The notes under the pieces: generated by a model
Databases searched by the model: none
What the model was told of the DNA's origin: nothing
What the model saw: only the letters and a program-made list of their open reading frames with translations
Shown here: piece after piece, positions 25,180 through 35,100 of the stretch
Layout of the letters: the number at the start of each line of letters is the position of its first letter
Position numbering within the stretch: the stretch's first letter is position 1
Position numbers and translations under genes: made by a program
From: Streptomyces tateyamensis
GTDB lineage: Bacteria; Actinomycetota; Actinomycetes; Streptomycetales; Streptomycetaceae
Length of the DNA: 64,000 bases
Direction of reading: 5' to 3'
Assembly (NCBI RefSeq): GCF_003205575.1
Contig: NZ_PYBW01000053.1
Coordinates: 268-64,267, forward strand

Positions 25180-28100
25180 GTGAACGAATCCCAGCCCAGC
25201 AAGCTCCCCCCGTCGGACCACGACCTCGACCGCAGGCTGGCGAGCAACCCGATCGCCATCGTCGGCCTCTCCGCGCTCTACCCCAAGTCCCGTGACCTGC
25301 GCGAGTTCTGGGGCAACGTGGTGGCGGCGGCCGACTGCATCGAGGAGGTCCCGAGCACCCACTGGGACGTCGCCGAGCACTACGACCCGGACCCGACGGC
25401 CCCCGACAAGACCTACGCCAAGCGCGGCGGGTTCATCCCGCAGGTCCCGTTCGACCCGATGGAGTTCGGCCTGCCGCCGACCACCCTGGAGGTCACCGAC
25501 GTCCTCCAGCTGCTCAGCCTGACGGTGGCTCGCGACGTGCTCAAGGACGCCGGGGCGCAGGGGAGTTGGTACGACCCGGCGCGCACCGGAGTGGTGCTCG
25601 GCATCACCGGTGCCAACCAGCTGACCCAGCCGCTGTCGGCCCGGCTGCAGACGCCGGTGCTCAAGGAGGTGGTGCGCAGCTGCGGTCTGAGCGAGCGGGA
25701 CGCCGAGGAGATCGCCGAGAAGTTCAAGCTGGCCTTCGCGCCGTGGGAGGAGAACTCCTTCCCGGGCATGCTCGGCAACGTGGTGGCCGGCCGGATCGCC
25801 AACCGGCTCGACCTCGGCGGCACCAACATGACCATCGACGCGGCCTGCGCCTCCTCGCTGGCGGCGACCAAGGCGGCGGTCAGCGAGCTGCTGGAGGGCC
25901 GGGCCGACACCATGCTGGCCGGCGGCTGCGACGCCGAGAACACCATCTTCATGTACCTGTGCTTCTCCAAGACGCCCGCCTTCTCCAAGGCCGGCAGCAT
26001 CCGCCCGTTCGACAAGGACGCGGACGGCACGCTGATCGGCGAGGGCATCGGGATGCTGGCGCTGCGCCGGCTCGCCGACGCGGAGCGGGACGGCAACGAG
26101 ATCTACGCGGTGATCCGCGGCATCGGCACCTCCAGCGACGGGCGGTTCAAGTCCATCTACGCCCCGCGCAAGGAGGGCCAGATGGTCGCGCTGCGCCGGG
26201 CGTACGAGGACGCGGCCGCCTCGCCGGCCAGCGTCGAGCTGTTCGAGGCGCACGGCACCGGCACCGCGGTCGGCGACGCCACCGAGTTGTCCGCGCTGGC
26301 CGAGGTGGTGGCCGAGAGCACCGAGGAGCAGCAGTTCGCGGCCATCGGCAGCGTCAAGTCGCAGATCGGGCACACCAAGGCGGCGGCCGGTGCGGCCGGC
26401 ATGATCAAGCTGGCGCTGGCCCTGCACCACAAGCTGCTGCCGCCCACCATCAACGTCACCGAGCCCAGCTCGGCGGTCGGCGGCCCGTTCTACGTGAACA
26501 CCGAGACCCGGCCGTGGATCAAGGACCCGGCGCGGGACTCGCGGCGGGCCGCGATCTCCTCGTTCGGCTTCGGCGGCACCAACTTCCACTTCGTGCTCCA
26601 GGAGCACGGCACCGGGGACGACCTGCAGGTGCTCTTCCCGGTGGCCAAGGCGCAGTTGTGGCACGCGCCGGACGCGGCCGCGCTGGCCGAGCTGCTTGCC
26701 TCGGGCGCGCCCGGGGTGGACTCGGCGGCCGCGGTGCCGGCCGACCACGCCCGGGTGGCACTGGCCGCGCGCGGTGAGGCGGAGTCGGCCGAGCTGCGCG
26801 AGCTGGCCGTCAAGGAGCTGCGCGGCAAGCCGGAGGCGGCGAGCTGGGCGCACCCCAAGGGCGTCTGGTACCGCCGGCGGGCGGCCGAGACCGGCAAGGT
26901 CGGGGCGCTCTTCGCCGGGCAGGGCAGCCAGTACGTCAACCCCGGGCGGGACGCGGTGCTCGCGCTGCCGCCGCTGCGGGCCGCCTTCGACCAGGCCAAC
27001 CAGCACTTCAGCGGGGACCGGACGCTGGCCCGGGTGGCTTTCCCGCCGCCCGCCTTCGACCAGGCCGCCCGCACCGCGCAGGAGGAGGCGCTGCGCCGCA
27101 CCGAGTACGCGCAGCCGGCGATCGGCGCGCTCTCGGTCGGGCAGTTCCGCTACCTGGCCGAGCTCGGCTTCGCGGCCGACGGTCAACTTGGCCACAGCTT
27201 CGGTGAGTTGACCGCGCTCTGGGCCGGTGGCTCGCTCTCCGACGAGGCGTACTTCGGGCTCGCCCGGGCCCGCGGTGCGGCGATGGCGCCGCCCGCGCAG
27301 GCGGCCGCCGACCACGACGCCGGAGCCATGGCGGCGATCTCGGCGGACGAGTCGACGGTGGCCCGGCTGCTCGCCGACCACCCGGAGCTGGTGGTCTGCA
27401 ACCGCAACGCGGCGGACCAGGTGGTGGTCGGCGGGCCGACCGCCGCGGTCGAGCGACTGGTCGCCGATGCGGCCGGCGGCCCGGTGCGGATCAGCCGGCT
27501 GCCGGTCTCGGCGGCCTTCCACACCCCGTTCGTGGCGCATGCGGTGCGGGCCTTCACGGCGGCGGTGGCCCAGGTCGAGGTGGTCGGGCCGAAGACCCCG
27601 GTGTTCGCCAACACCCCTGGTGGCTCCTACGGTTCGGACATCGAGGCGAACCGGAAGCTGCTCACCGAGCAGCTCGTCAACCCGGTCCACTTCGCCGACC
27701 GGGTCGAGGAGATGTACGCGGCCGGGTTCCGCACCTTCGTGGAGTTCGGCCCGCGGGGCGTGCTGACCAAGCTGGTGGACCGGATCCTCGGCGAGCGCCC
27801 GCACCAGGCGGTCCGGCTGGACCCGGGCCCGGGTGCCGACGCGGATCTGGCGATGAAGCGGGCCGTTGCCCAACTCGCGGTGATCGGGCTGCCTTTGGCG
27901 CTGACCGACCGGTACGTCGCGGCGCCGGTCGAGGTCGCGCCGCGCAAGGGCATGACGGTGCCGCTGAACGGGATCAACTACGTCCCGCAGTCGCGGAAGG
28001 CGGCCTACCAGGAGGCGCTGCGCAACGGGTACCGGGTGGCGCTGCCGACCGCGCCCGCGCCGGCGGCCGCTCCTGCCCCCGCTCCCGTCCCGGTGGCGGC

Positions 28101-31100
28101 TCCCGCCCCGGCGGTGGTCGCGCCCGTCCAGCCCGCACCTGTCGCGGTGGCCACGCTGCCCGCCGCGCCGACACCGAATCAGGAGACGCCCCCTGTGGAA
28201 CGGGACCACCAGCCGGACCGGCTGGCCAAACTGATCGCCGATCACCTGGCGCTGCACGACGACTACCTCAACGGCCAGCTGCAGAGCGCCCAGCGGCTCG
28301 CCGGGCTGCTGGAGGACGCGGCCGACCAGGGCCGGGTGGACCACGTGCTGCCCGGGGTCACGGCGGTGAAGGAGCACGGCCTGGCGATCGGGCGCACGCA
28401 CCTGCGGGCGAACGAGATCCTGCGGGACCTGGCGGCGATGGAGCTGGCCCCGGGTGCGGGTGCCGGTGCTCCGGTGACGGCCGAGCTGGTCAGCCCGGCG
28501 CCGGTCGCGCCGGCTGCGGTGGCTCTGGCCCCGGCCCCGGTTGCGCCTGCTGCCGTGGCAGCTGCGCCGGTTGCCCCGGCCCCGGTGGTCCCGGCTGCGG
28601 CGCCGGCCCCGGTGATCCCCGCGCCCGTGGCGGCCGCGCCGGTGGCACCCGTGCTGCCGCCGGCCCCCGCCCCGGCGCCTGCTGCACCGTCGGTGACGGC
28701 GGACCAGGTCGCTGCTGCCCTGCTGGAGGTGGTCTCGCAGAAGACCGGTTACCCGGCGGAGATGCTCGAGTTGGGCATGGATGTCGAGGCGGATCTGGGG
28801 ATCGACTCGATCAAGCGGGTCGAGATCATGGGTGTGCTGTCGGAGCGGTTCCCCTCCGACACTCCGGTCGGTCCGGAGCAGCTCGGTGAGCTGCGCACGC
28901 TGGGTCAGATCGTGGACTTCATGACCGCGGTCGCGGGCAGCGCTCCTGCTGCCGTGATGCCGGCTCCGGTTTCCGGGGTGACGGCGGATCAGGTGACTCA
29001 GGCTCTGCTGGAGGTGGTCTCGCAGAAGACCGGTTACCCGGCGGAGATGCTCGAGCTGGGGATGGATGTCGAGGCGGATCTGGGGATCGACTCGATCAAG
29101 CGGGTCGAGATCATGGGTGTGCTGTCGGAGCGGTTCCCCTCCGACACTCCGGTTGGTCCGGAGCAGCTCGGTGAGCTGCGCACCCTAGGCCAGATCGTCG
29201 ACTTCATGACCGCCGTCTCAGGCGGCGCACCTGCTTCGGCAGCCCCCGTTTCCGGGGTGACTGCGGATCAGGTGACCCAGGCTCTGCTGGAGGTGGTCTC
29301 GCAGAAGACGGGCTATCCGGCGGAGATGCTCGAGCTGGGGATGGATGTCGAGGCGGATCTGGGGATCGACTCGATCAAGCGGGTCGAGATCATGGGTGTG
29401 CTGTCGGAGCGGTTCCCCTCCGACACTCCGGTCGGTCCGGAGCAGCTCGGTGAGCTGCGCACCCTCGGCCAGATCGTCGACTTCATGACCGGCACCACGA
29501 CGCCGGCCCCGGCTCCGGCCGCTCCCCAGGCCCAGGCCCAGCCCCAGGCCTCGGCCCCGGCTGCGCCCGAAGCCCCGGCCCGTCCGGCCGCGGCCCCCGC
29601 GCCGCGCCCCGCCGGGATCGGCCGCGCCCAGGCGGCGCTCGCCGAACTCCCGCACCCCGACCACCTGGTGGCCGCCTACCCGGCCGGTGGCGGTGCGCTG
29701 CTGGTGGACGACGGCGGCGAGCTGGTCCCGGCCGTGGCCGCCCGGCTGCGCTCGGCCGGCTGGCAGCTCAAGGCCCTGCGGCTGCCCGGCGTCACCCGCA
29801 CCATCGACGGCGCCCAGGACCACCCGCTGACCGGCTGGGGCCCGACCGAGCTGGCCGAGCGCGCCGAGCAGCTGCTGGCCGAGCCGGTGAGCCTGGTGCT
29901 GGCCTTCGCCACCCGCCAGGACACCGACTGGGCCGAGGGCCTGCGCCGCCTGTCCCACACCCTGCTGGTGGCCCGCCACCTGGTCGAGCCGCTGCGCCGC
30001 CAGAGCGCCAGGGGCCGGGCCGCCTTCGTCACCGTCACCCGGCTGGACGGCGCCTTCGGCCTGACCGGTGTGGCCGAGCAGCTCACCCCGGCCGGCGGCT
30101 ACGGCGGCCTGGTCAAGACCCTCGCGGTGGAGGCCCCCGAGCTGTTCTGCCGGGCCGTGGACCTGGCCCCGGCGCTGACCACCGAGCGCGGTGCCGAGCT
30201 GGTCCTGGCCGAGTGCCAGGACGCCCAGCCGTCCCCCGTCCAGGTGGCCCGCAGCGCCGATGGCCGGCGCCACCGGCTGACCCTCGCCGAGCGCCCGGCC
30301 TTCCCGGCCCGCCCGGCCGGGGCCGAGGTGGCCGAGCTCGGCCCCGAAGACCTGCTGGTGGTCACCGGCGGCGGACGCGGCATCACCGCCCGCTGCGTGG
30401 TCGAGCTGGCCCGCACCCACCGGCCCGGCCTGCTGCTGATCGGCCGCACCGCGCTGGGGGAGGAGCCGGCCTGGGCCCAGGGCGTGACCGGCACCGCCGA
30501 GCTCAAGGCGGCCGCCGTGGCCCGGCTCAAGGAGCAGGGCGAGAAGCCCACCCCCAAGCGGGTCGAGCAGCTCTACCAGGCGGTGGTCGGCGAGCGCGAG
30601 GTGCGCGCCACCCTGGCCGCCGTCACCGCGGCCGGCGCGAGCGCCGAGTACCTGGCGGTGGACCTCACCGACGCCGCGGCCACGGCTGCCGCGCTGGCGC
30701 CGTACGCCCACCGGGTGACCGGCCTGGTGCACGGTGCCGGGGTGCTGGCCGACCAGCTGATCGCGCAGAAGAAGGCCTCCGAGATCGAGCGGGTGTTCGC
30801 CACCAAGCTCGGCGGGCTGCGCTCGGTGCTGGACGCGCTGGAGCCCGAGCGGCTGCGCCACCTGCTGCTCTTCTCCTCGGTCGCCGGGTTCTTCGGCAAC
30901 CAGGGCCAGTCCGACTACGCGATGGCCAACGAGGTGCTCAACGCCTGGGCCGGCGCCTTCAAGCGCGAGCACCCGCGGGTGCGGGTGAGCTCGCTCAACT
31001 GGGGCGCCTGGGACAGCGGGATGGTCTCGCCGCAGATCAAGGCGGTGTTCCAGGAGCGCGGCATCACGCTGATCGGTCCGGACGCCGGGGCCGAGCTGTT

Positions 31101-32028
31101 CACCGGACAGTTCGCCGCCGACCGGGGCCACGACGTGGTCACCGTGCTCGGCCCGACCACCCCGCTCTCCGCCCCGGCCGCTCCCGAGCTGCTGACTCAC
31201 GGTCAGGAGACGGTGCTGGAGCGCGAGCTGGCAGAGCTGGCCGACGAGCCGATGGTGGCCGACCACGTGATCGGCGACGCCCCGGTGCTGCCGGCCGCGC
31301 TCGCCCTGGGCTGGGCGGTCGGCGCGGTGGAGCGGCTGACCGGCGGCACCGTCCGCCAGGTGCGGGACTTCGCGGTGCACAAGGGCATCGTGCTGGACGG
31401 CACCGAGCCGGCCCGGCTGCAACTGGCCGCCACCCCCGCCGGCGACCAAGCGACCACCGAGGTGGTGATCCGCTCGGTCACGGTCGAGGGGGCGCTGCGC
31501 CCGCACTACGCGGCCTCGGTGGTGCTCGGCGCCGACCCGGCCGGCGAGCTCGGCCACCCGATGGCGCTGCCCGCGCTGGGCGAGGGCACCGATGCCGGTG
31601 AGCTGTACCGCGACGGCACGCTGTTCCACGGTGAGGCGCTGCGCGGCATCCGCCGGGTGCTGGCCGCCGAGGAGTCCCGGCTGGTGCTGGAGTGCGCGCT
31701 GGCCGAGCAGCGGCCGGCCGGCGGGGCCTGGGCCGGGCGGCTGTACGCGCCCGGCACCGCGGACCTGCTGCTGCAGGCCGGTCTGGTCTGGATGCGCCGG
31801 TTCAAGCAGACCGCGAGCCTGCCGCTCTCGGTGGCCCGGGCCGAGTTCCACCAGCCGCTGCCGGACGGCGAGCCGTTCCTGGTGGTGGTCGAGCCCAGCA
31901 CGGTCAACGGCAGCTCGGCGAGCGTGACGGTCACCGCGGTGCGCCGCGACGGCCGGGTGCTGGCCCGCCTGGCCGGCGTGGGCCTGGTCTCCACCCCGCA
32001 GCTGGCCGCGAAGTTCGCCACCAGCTGA
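25180..32028 (+). CDS. PfaA-like polyunsaturated-lipid synthase: KS-AT-ACP-ACP-ACP-KR-DH
   Basis: 2282-aa iterative synthase. Domains in order: ketosynthase ~22-480 (active Cys223 in DAACASSLAA, His358 in EAHGTGT, His398 in GHTKAAAG); acyltransferase ~574-870 (GQGSQ, Ser673 in GHSFGE, SAAFHTPFV as in malonyl-specific ATs); Ala/Pro linkers flanking a helical segment ~1008-1085; three near-identical ACPs from 1172, 1267 and 1360 (LGIDSIKRVEI, Ser1210, Ser1305, Ser1398); ketoreductase ~1480-2000 (TGGGRGIT; FSSVAGFFGNQGQSDYAMAN); C-terminal dehydratase-like double hotdog ~2008-2282 with His2029 in DHVIGDAPVLP. This is the PfaA/Pfa2 order of PUFA synthases, with few ACPs compared with the five to nine common in EPA/DHA enzymes. 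GTG... the start used here is the GTG/ATG-type codon at 25180 after AAGAGAG. Confidence 0.93.
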   Translation: MNESQPSKLPPSDHDLDRRLASNPIAIVGLSALYPKSRDLREFWGNVVAAADCIEEVPSTHWDVAEHYDPDPTAPDKTYAKRGGFIPQVPFDPMEFGLPPTTLEVTDVLQLLSLTVARDVLKDAGAQGSWYDPARTGVVLGITGANQLTQPLSARLQTPVLKEVVRSCGLSERDAEEIAEKFKLAFAPWEENSFPGMLGNVVAGRIANRLDLGGTNMTIDAACASSLAATKAAVSELLEGRADTMLAGGCDAENTIFMYLCFSKTPAFSKAGSIRPFDKDADGTLIGEGIGMLALRRLADAERDGNEIYAVIRGIGTSSDGRFKSIYAPRKEGQMVALRRAYEDAAASPASVELFEAHGTGTAVGDATELSALAEVVAESTEEQQFAAIGSVKSQIGHTKAAAGAAGMIKLALALHHKLLPPTINVTEPSSAVGGPFYVNTETRPWIKDPARDSRRAAISSFGFGGTNFHFVLQEHGTGDDLQVLFPVAKAQLWHAPDAAALAELLASGAPGVDSAAAVPADHARVALAARGEAESAELRELAVKELRGKPEAASWAHPKGVWYRRRAAETGKVGALFAGQGSQYVNPGRDAVLALPPLRAAFDQANQHFSGDRTLARVAFPPPAFDQAARTAQEEALRRTEYAQPAIGALSVGQFRYLAELGFAADGQLGHSFGELTALWAGGSLSDEAYFGLARARGAAMAPPAQAAADHDAGAMAAISADESTVARLLADHPELVVCNRNAADQVVVGGPTAAVERLVADAAGGPVRISRLPVSAAFHTPFVAHAVRAFTAAVAQVEVVGPKTPVFANTPGGSYGSDIEANRKLLTEQLVNPVHFADRVEEMYAAGFRTFVEFGPRGVLTKLVDRILGERPHQAVRLDPGPGADADLAMKRAVAQLAVIGLPLALTDRYVAAPVEVAPRKGMTVPLNGINYVPQSRKAAYQEALRNGYRVALPTAPAPAAAPAPAPVPVAAPAPAVVAPVQPAPVAVATLPAAPTPNQETPPVERDHQPDRLAKLIADHLALHDDYLNGQLQSAQRLAGLLEDAADQGRVDHVLPGVTAVKEHGLAIGRTHLRANEILRDLAAMELAPGAGAGAPVTAELVSPAPVAPAAVALAPAPVAPAAVAAAPVAPAPVVPAAAPAPVIPAPVAAAPVAPVLPPAPAPAPAAPSVTADQVAAALLEVVSQKTGYPAEMLELGMDVEADLGIDSIKRVEIMGVLSERFPSDTPVGPEQLGELRTLGQIVDFMTAVAGSAPAAVMPAPVSGVTADQVTQALLEVVSQKTGYPAEMLELGMDVEADLGIDSIKRVEIMGVLSERFPSDTPVGPEQLGELRTLGQIVDFMTAVSGGAPASAAPVSGVTADQVTQALLEVVSQKTGYPAEMLELGMDVEADLGIDSIKRVEIMGVLSERFPSDTPVGPEQLGELRTLGQIVDFMTGTTTPAPAPAAPQAQAQPQASAPAAPEAPARPAAAPAPRPAGIGRAQAALAELPHPDHLVAAYPAGGGALLVDDGGELVPAVAARLRSAGWQLKALRLPGVTRTIDGAQDHPLTGWGPTELAERAEQLLAEPVSLVLAFATRQDTDWAEGLRRLSHTLLVARHLVEPLRRQSARGRAAFVTVTRLDGAFGLTGVAEQLTPAGGYGGLVKTLAVEAPELFCRAVDLAPALTTERGAELVLAECQDAQPSPVQVARSADGRRHRLTLAERPAFPARPAGAEVAELGPEDLLVVTGGGRGITARCVVELARTHRPGLLLIGRTALGEEPAWAQGVTGTAELKAAAVARLKEQGEKPTPKRVEQLYQAVVGEREVRATLAAVTAAGASAEYLAVDLTDAAATAAALAPYAHRVTGLVHGAGVLADQLIAQKKASEIERVFATKLGGLRSVLDALEPERLRHLLLFSSVAGFFGNQGQSDYAMANEVLNAWAGAFKREHPRVRVSSLNWGAWDSGMVSPQIKAVFQERGITLIGPDAGAELFTGQFAADRGHDVVTVLGPTTPLSAPAAPELLTHGQETVLERELAELADEPMVADHVIGDAPVLPAALALGWAVGAVERLTGGTVRQVRDFAVHKGIVLDGTEPARLQLAATPAGDQATTEVVIRSVTVEGALRPHYAASVVLGADPAGELGHPMALPALGEGTDAGELYRDGTLFHGEALRGIRRVLAAEESRLVLECALAEQRPAGGAWAGRLYAPGTADLLLQAGLVWMRRFKQTASLPLSVARAEFHQPLPDGEPFLVVVEPSTVNGSSASVTVTAVRRDGRVLARLAGVGLVSTPQLAAKFATS
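28693..29490 (+). repeat. Three near-identical ACP-coding repeats
   Basis: Units start at 28693, 28978 and 29257 (periods 285 and 279 bases). The central ~190 bases are almost identical at the DNA level, including synonymous positions, and translate to the same carrier domain; the linkers between them differ. Recent duplication or ongoing gene conversion is indicated. Confidence 0.95.
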
Positions 32029-32104
32029 CGCCCCGTATCGATCGGTCCGGCCCGCCCGCGCGGTGGGCCGGACCGGCCGAACCCCGGAGGGATTTCGAAC
32101 GTCC

Positions 32105-35100
32105 ATGACCAAGTACGCCATCGTCGGCCTGGCCTGCCTCTTCCCGGGCGCCGCCGGTCCGGACGCGTTCTGGCAGAACCTCAGCAGCGGCACCGACAGC
32201 CGTACCGAGGGCGGCCGCGAGGTCTTCGGCCCCGCCGCCCGGCACGCGGACCCGCAGCACCGGATCTACTGCACCAGGGGCGGGTTCGTCCGCGACTTCG
32301 CCTTCGACCCGGCCGGCTACCTGCTGGCCGCCGAGAAGCTGGCCGGGCTGGACCCGGTCTTCCAGTGGTCGCTGCACGTGGCCCGCGAGGCGCTGCGCGA
32401 GGGCGGCCACGCCGAGCGCCCCGAACTGCTCGCCCGCACCGGCCTGGTGCTCGGCAACTACTCCTTCCCGACCCCGGGTTCGGCCCGGATCAGCCTGCCG
32501 CTGGTGGACGAGGCGGTGCGCGAGGGCCTGCGCCGGGCCGGGGCCGAGCTGCCGGCCGGCCCGCTGTCGGGCCCGGCCGACCCGGACGACGCCCGGGTCA
32601 GCGGTGCCCCGGCCCGGATCGCGGCCGCCGCGCTGGGCCTGGGCGGTCCGCGGTACGCGCTGGACGCGGCCTGCTCCTCGGCGCTGTACGCGCTCAAGCT
32701 GGCATGCGACCACCTGGCCACCGGCCAGGCCGACCTGATGCTGGCCGGCGGCGTCTGCGCCCCCGACCCGACCCTGATCCACCTCTCCTTCTCCGACCTG
32801 CACGCCTACCCGCAGGACGGGTTCAGCCAGCCCTTCGACGCGGCCTCCGGCGGCATCCTGACCGGCCAGGGCGCCGGCATGTTCGCGGTCCGCCGACTCG
32901 AGGACGCGCTGCGCGACGGCGACACCGTGCACGCGGTGATCGACGGCATCGGCCTGTCCAACGACGGCGCCGGCCGCCACCTGCTGGTGCCGAGCGCGGC
33001 CGGCCAGCGCCGGGCCTACGAACTGGCCTACGCCCAGGCCGAGGTGGACCCCGCCGAGATCGACTACCTGGAGTGCCACGCCACCGGCACCCCGATCGGG
33101 GACGCCACCGAGGCGGCCTCGGTGGCGGAGTTCTTCGGACCGGAGGGCGGCCCGCTGCTCGGCTCGGTCAAGGGCAACCTCGGCCACCTGCTCACGGTCG
33201 CCGGGCTGACCAGCATGCTCAAGGTGATCCTGGCCATGCGGCACGGCCAACTGCCGCCCACCGTCGGCGTGTCGAAGCCGATCGCCGGCCTGCCCGGCGA
33301 CGCGCTGGTGCGCGAGCTGCAGCCCTGGCCCGGGCCGGCCGGCGAACGCCGGGCCGCGGTCTCCGCGTTCGGCTTCGGCGGCACCAACGCCCACGTGGTG
33401 CTCAGCGACTCGCCGCACGCGGCGGAGCAGGACGGACCGGCCGAGCCCGTCGTCCGCCCGGCCCTGGACATCGTCGGCCTCGGCGCCCACTTCGGCACCT
33501 TCACCAGCGCCGCCGCCTACGAGCGCGCGGTGCACGACGGCCAGGACGCCTTCGGCCCGCTGCCCGAGCGCCGCTGGCGCGGCCTGGAGGAGACGGCCGG
33601 GGCCACGCTGGCCGCGGCCGGCCTGGACCGGACCCAGCTGCCCGAGGGCGCCTTCGTCGACGCCGTCGGCCTGGACCCGGTCGCGCACCGGATCCCGCCC
33701 GCCGACCTGCGCAACCACAACCTGCAGCACGCGCTGATCGCCAAGGTCGCCGACGAGGCGCTGACCGACGCCGGCTACCGGCGCGAGGCCGCCCCCGGCA
33801 GCGCGGCCCCCGCGCCGCGCCGGGTCGCCGTGGTGATCGCCATGGAGATCGAGCCGAGCGCCCACCTGCACCTGGCCCGGTACGGCCTGGGCGACCGGCT
33901 GCGCGAGCAGTTCGCCGCCGCCGGGCTGGAGCTGACGGACGATCAGTTCGAGGAGCTGGCCGCGCTGGCCCGGCGCGGGGTGCACGAGCCGATCGTGGCC
34001 AACGAGGTGCTCAGCTACATCGGCAACATCATGGCCAGCCGGATCTCCTCGCTGTGGAACTTCACCGGTCCCTCCTTCACCCTCTCGGCCGAGGGCGCCG
34101 GCACCGCCCAGGCACTGGAGACCGCCCGGCTGCTGCTGCTCGACCCGACCGTGGAGGCGGTGCTGGTCGGCGCGGTGGACCTGGCCGCCGCCCCGGAGAG
34201 CCTGCTGCTGCGGGCCACCGCGCCGGTGGCCGGGGCCGGGCTGAGCTTCGGCGAGGGCACCCGCGGCTGGCGGATCGGCGAGGGTGCGGGCGCGGTGGTG
34301 GTGGCCCGTCCCGGCGAGTCGGACCGGCCGGCCTACGCCCGGCTGGACGCCGTCGCGGTGCGCCACGCCGTGCCGGTGGCCGGCGAGCTGCCCGAGGCGG
34401 ACGCCGCCGCGCTGGCCGCCGCCGCCCAGCAGGCGCTCGCCGACGCCGGGGTGACGGCCGACCAGATCGGCTACCTGGAGGCCCACGCGGGCGGCACCGA
34501 GGCCACGGACGGCGCCGAGCTGGCCGCCCTGGCCGAGGTCTACCCGGCCGGCCGCGCCGAGTTCGCGCTCGGCAGTGCCAAGGCGCAGCTGGGCGACACG
34601 CAGGGCGCGGCGGCGATGGCGGGCCTGCTGCGCGCCGTCTTCTGCCTGCACCACGGCTACCTGCCCGGCACGCCCGGCTGGCAGCGCCCCGCCCCGGAGC
34701 TGGCCGAGGCCTTCGCCCGGACCGGCGGCTACCTGCCGGACAGCTCCCACCCCTGGCTGCGCGCGGACCGCGACGGCCGGCGGCACGCCGCCGTCTCCTT
34801 CCTGGGCACCGGCGGGGCGCACGGCCACCTGGTGCTCTCCGCCGCGCGGACCAGCGGGGCGGAGCAGGAGCGGGCCTGGCAGCGGGCCGGCGGCCCGGTG
34901 CTGCTGGCGCTCGGTGCTCCGCAGTCGGCCGGCCTGCCGGCCGTGGTCGAGGCGCACCGGGCCGAACTCGCCGCAGGCGCCGACCCGTACGCGCTGGCCC
35001 GCCGGGCCGCCGCCGCGCTGACCCCGGGCGGTGCCCGGGTGGTGCTGGTCGGCCGGGACGCGGCCGAGCTCGGCAAGCAGCTGGAGCTGGCCGCCCGGGA

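Noticed and set aside
25045..28401. 1118-codon open frame on the minus strand across the PfaA-like gene
   Set aside because: Shadow of a GC-rich gene: no start context, composition rich in His/Arg/Gln/Gly repeats, and the plus-strand frame has unmistakable domains. The same applies to the long minus frames at 31931-36505, 36674-39655 and 59916-63716.
28693..29490. CRISPR-like or mobile repeat
   Set aside because: The regular repeats are in-frame ACP domains of ~280 bases; no short direct repeats with unique spacers are seen anywhere in the window.
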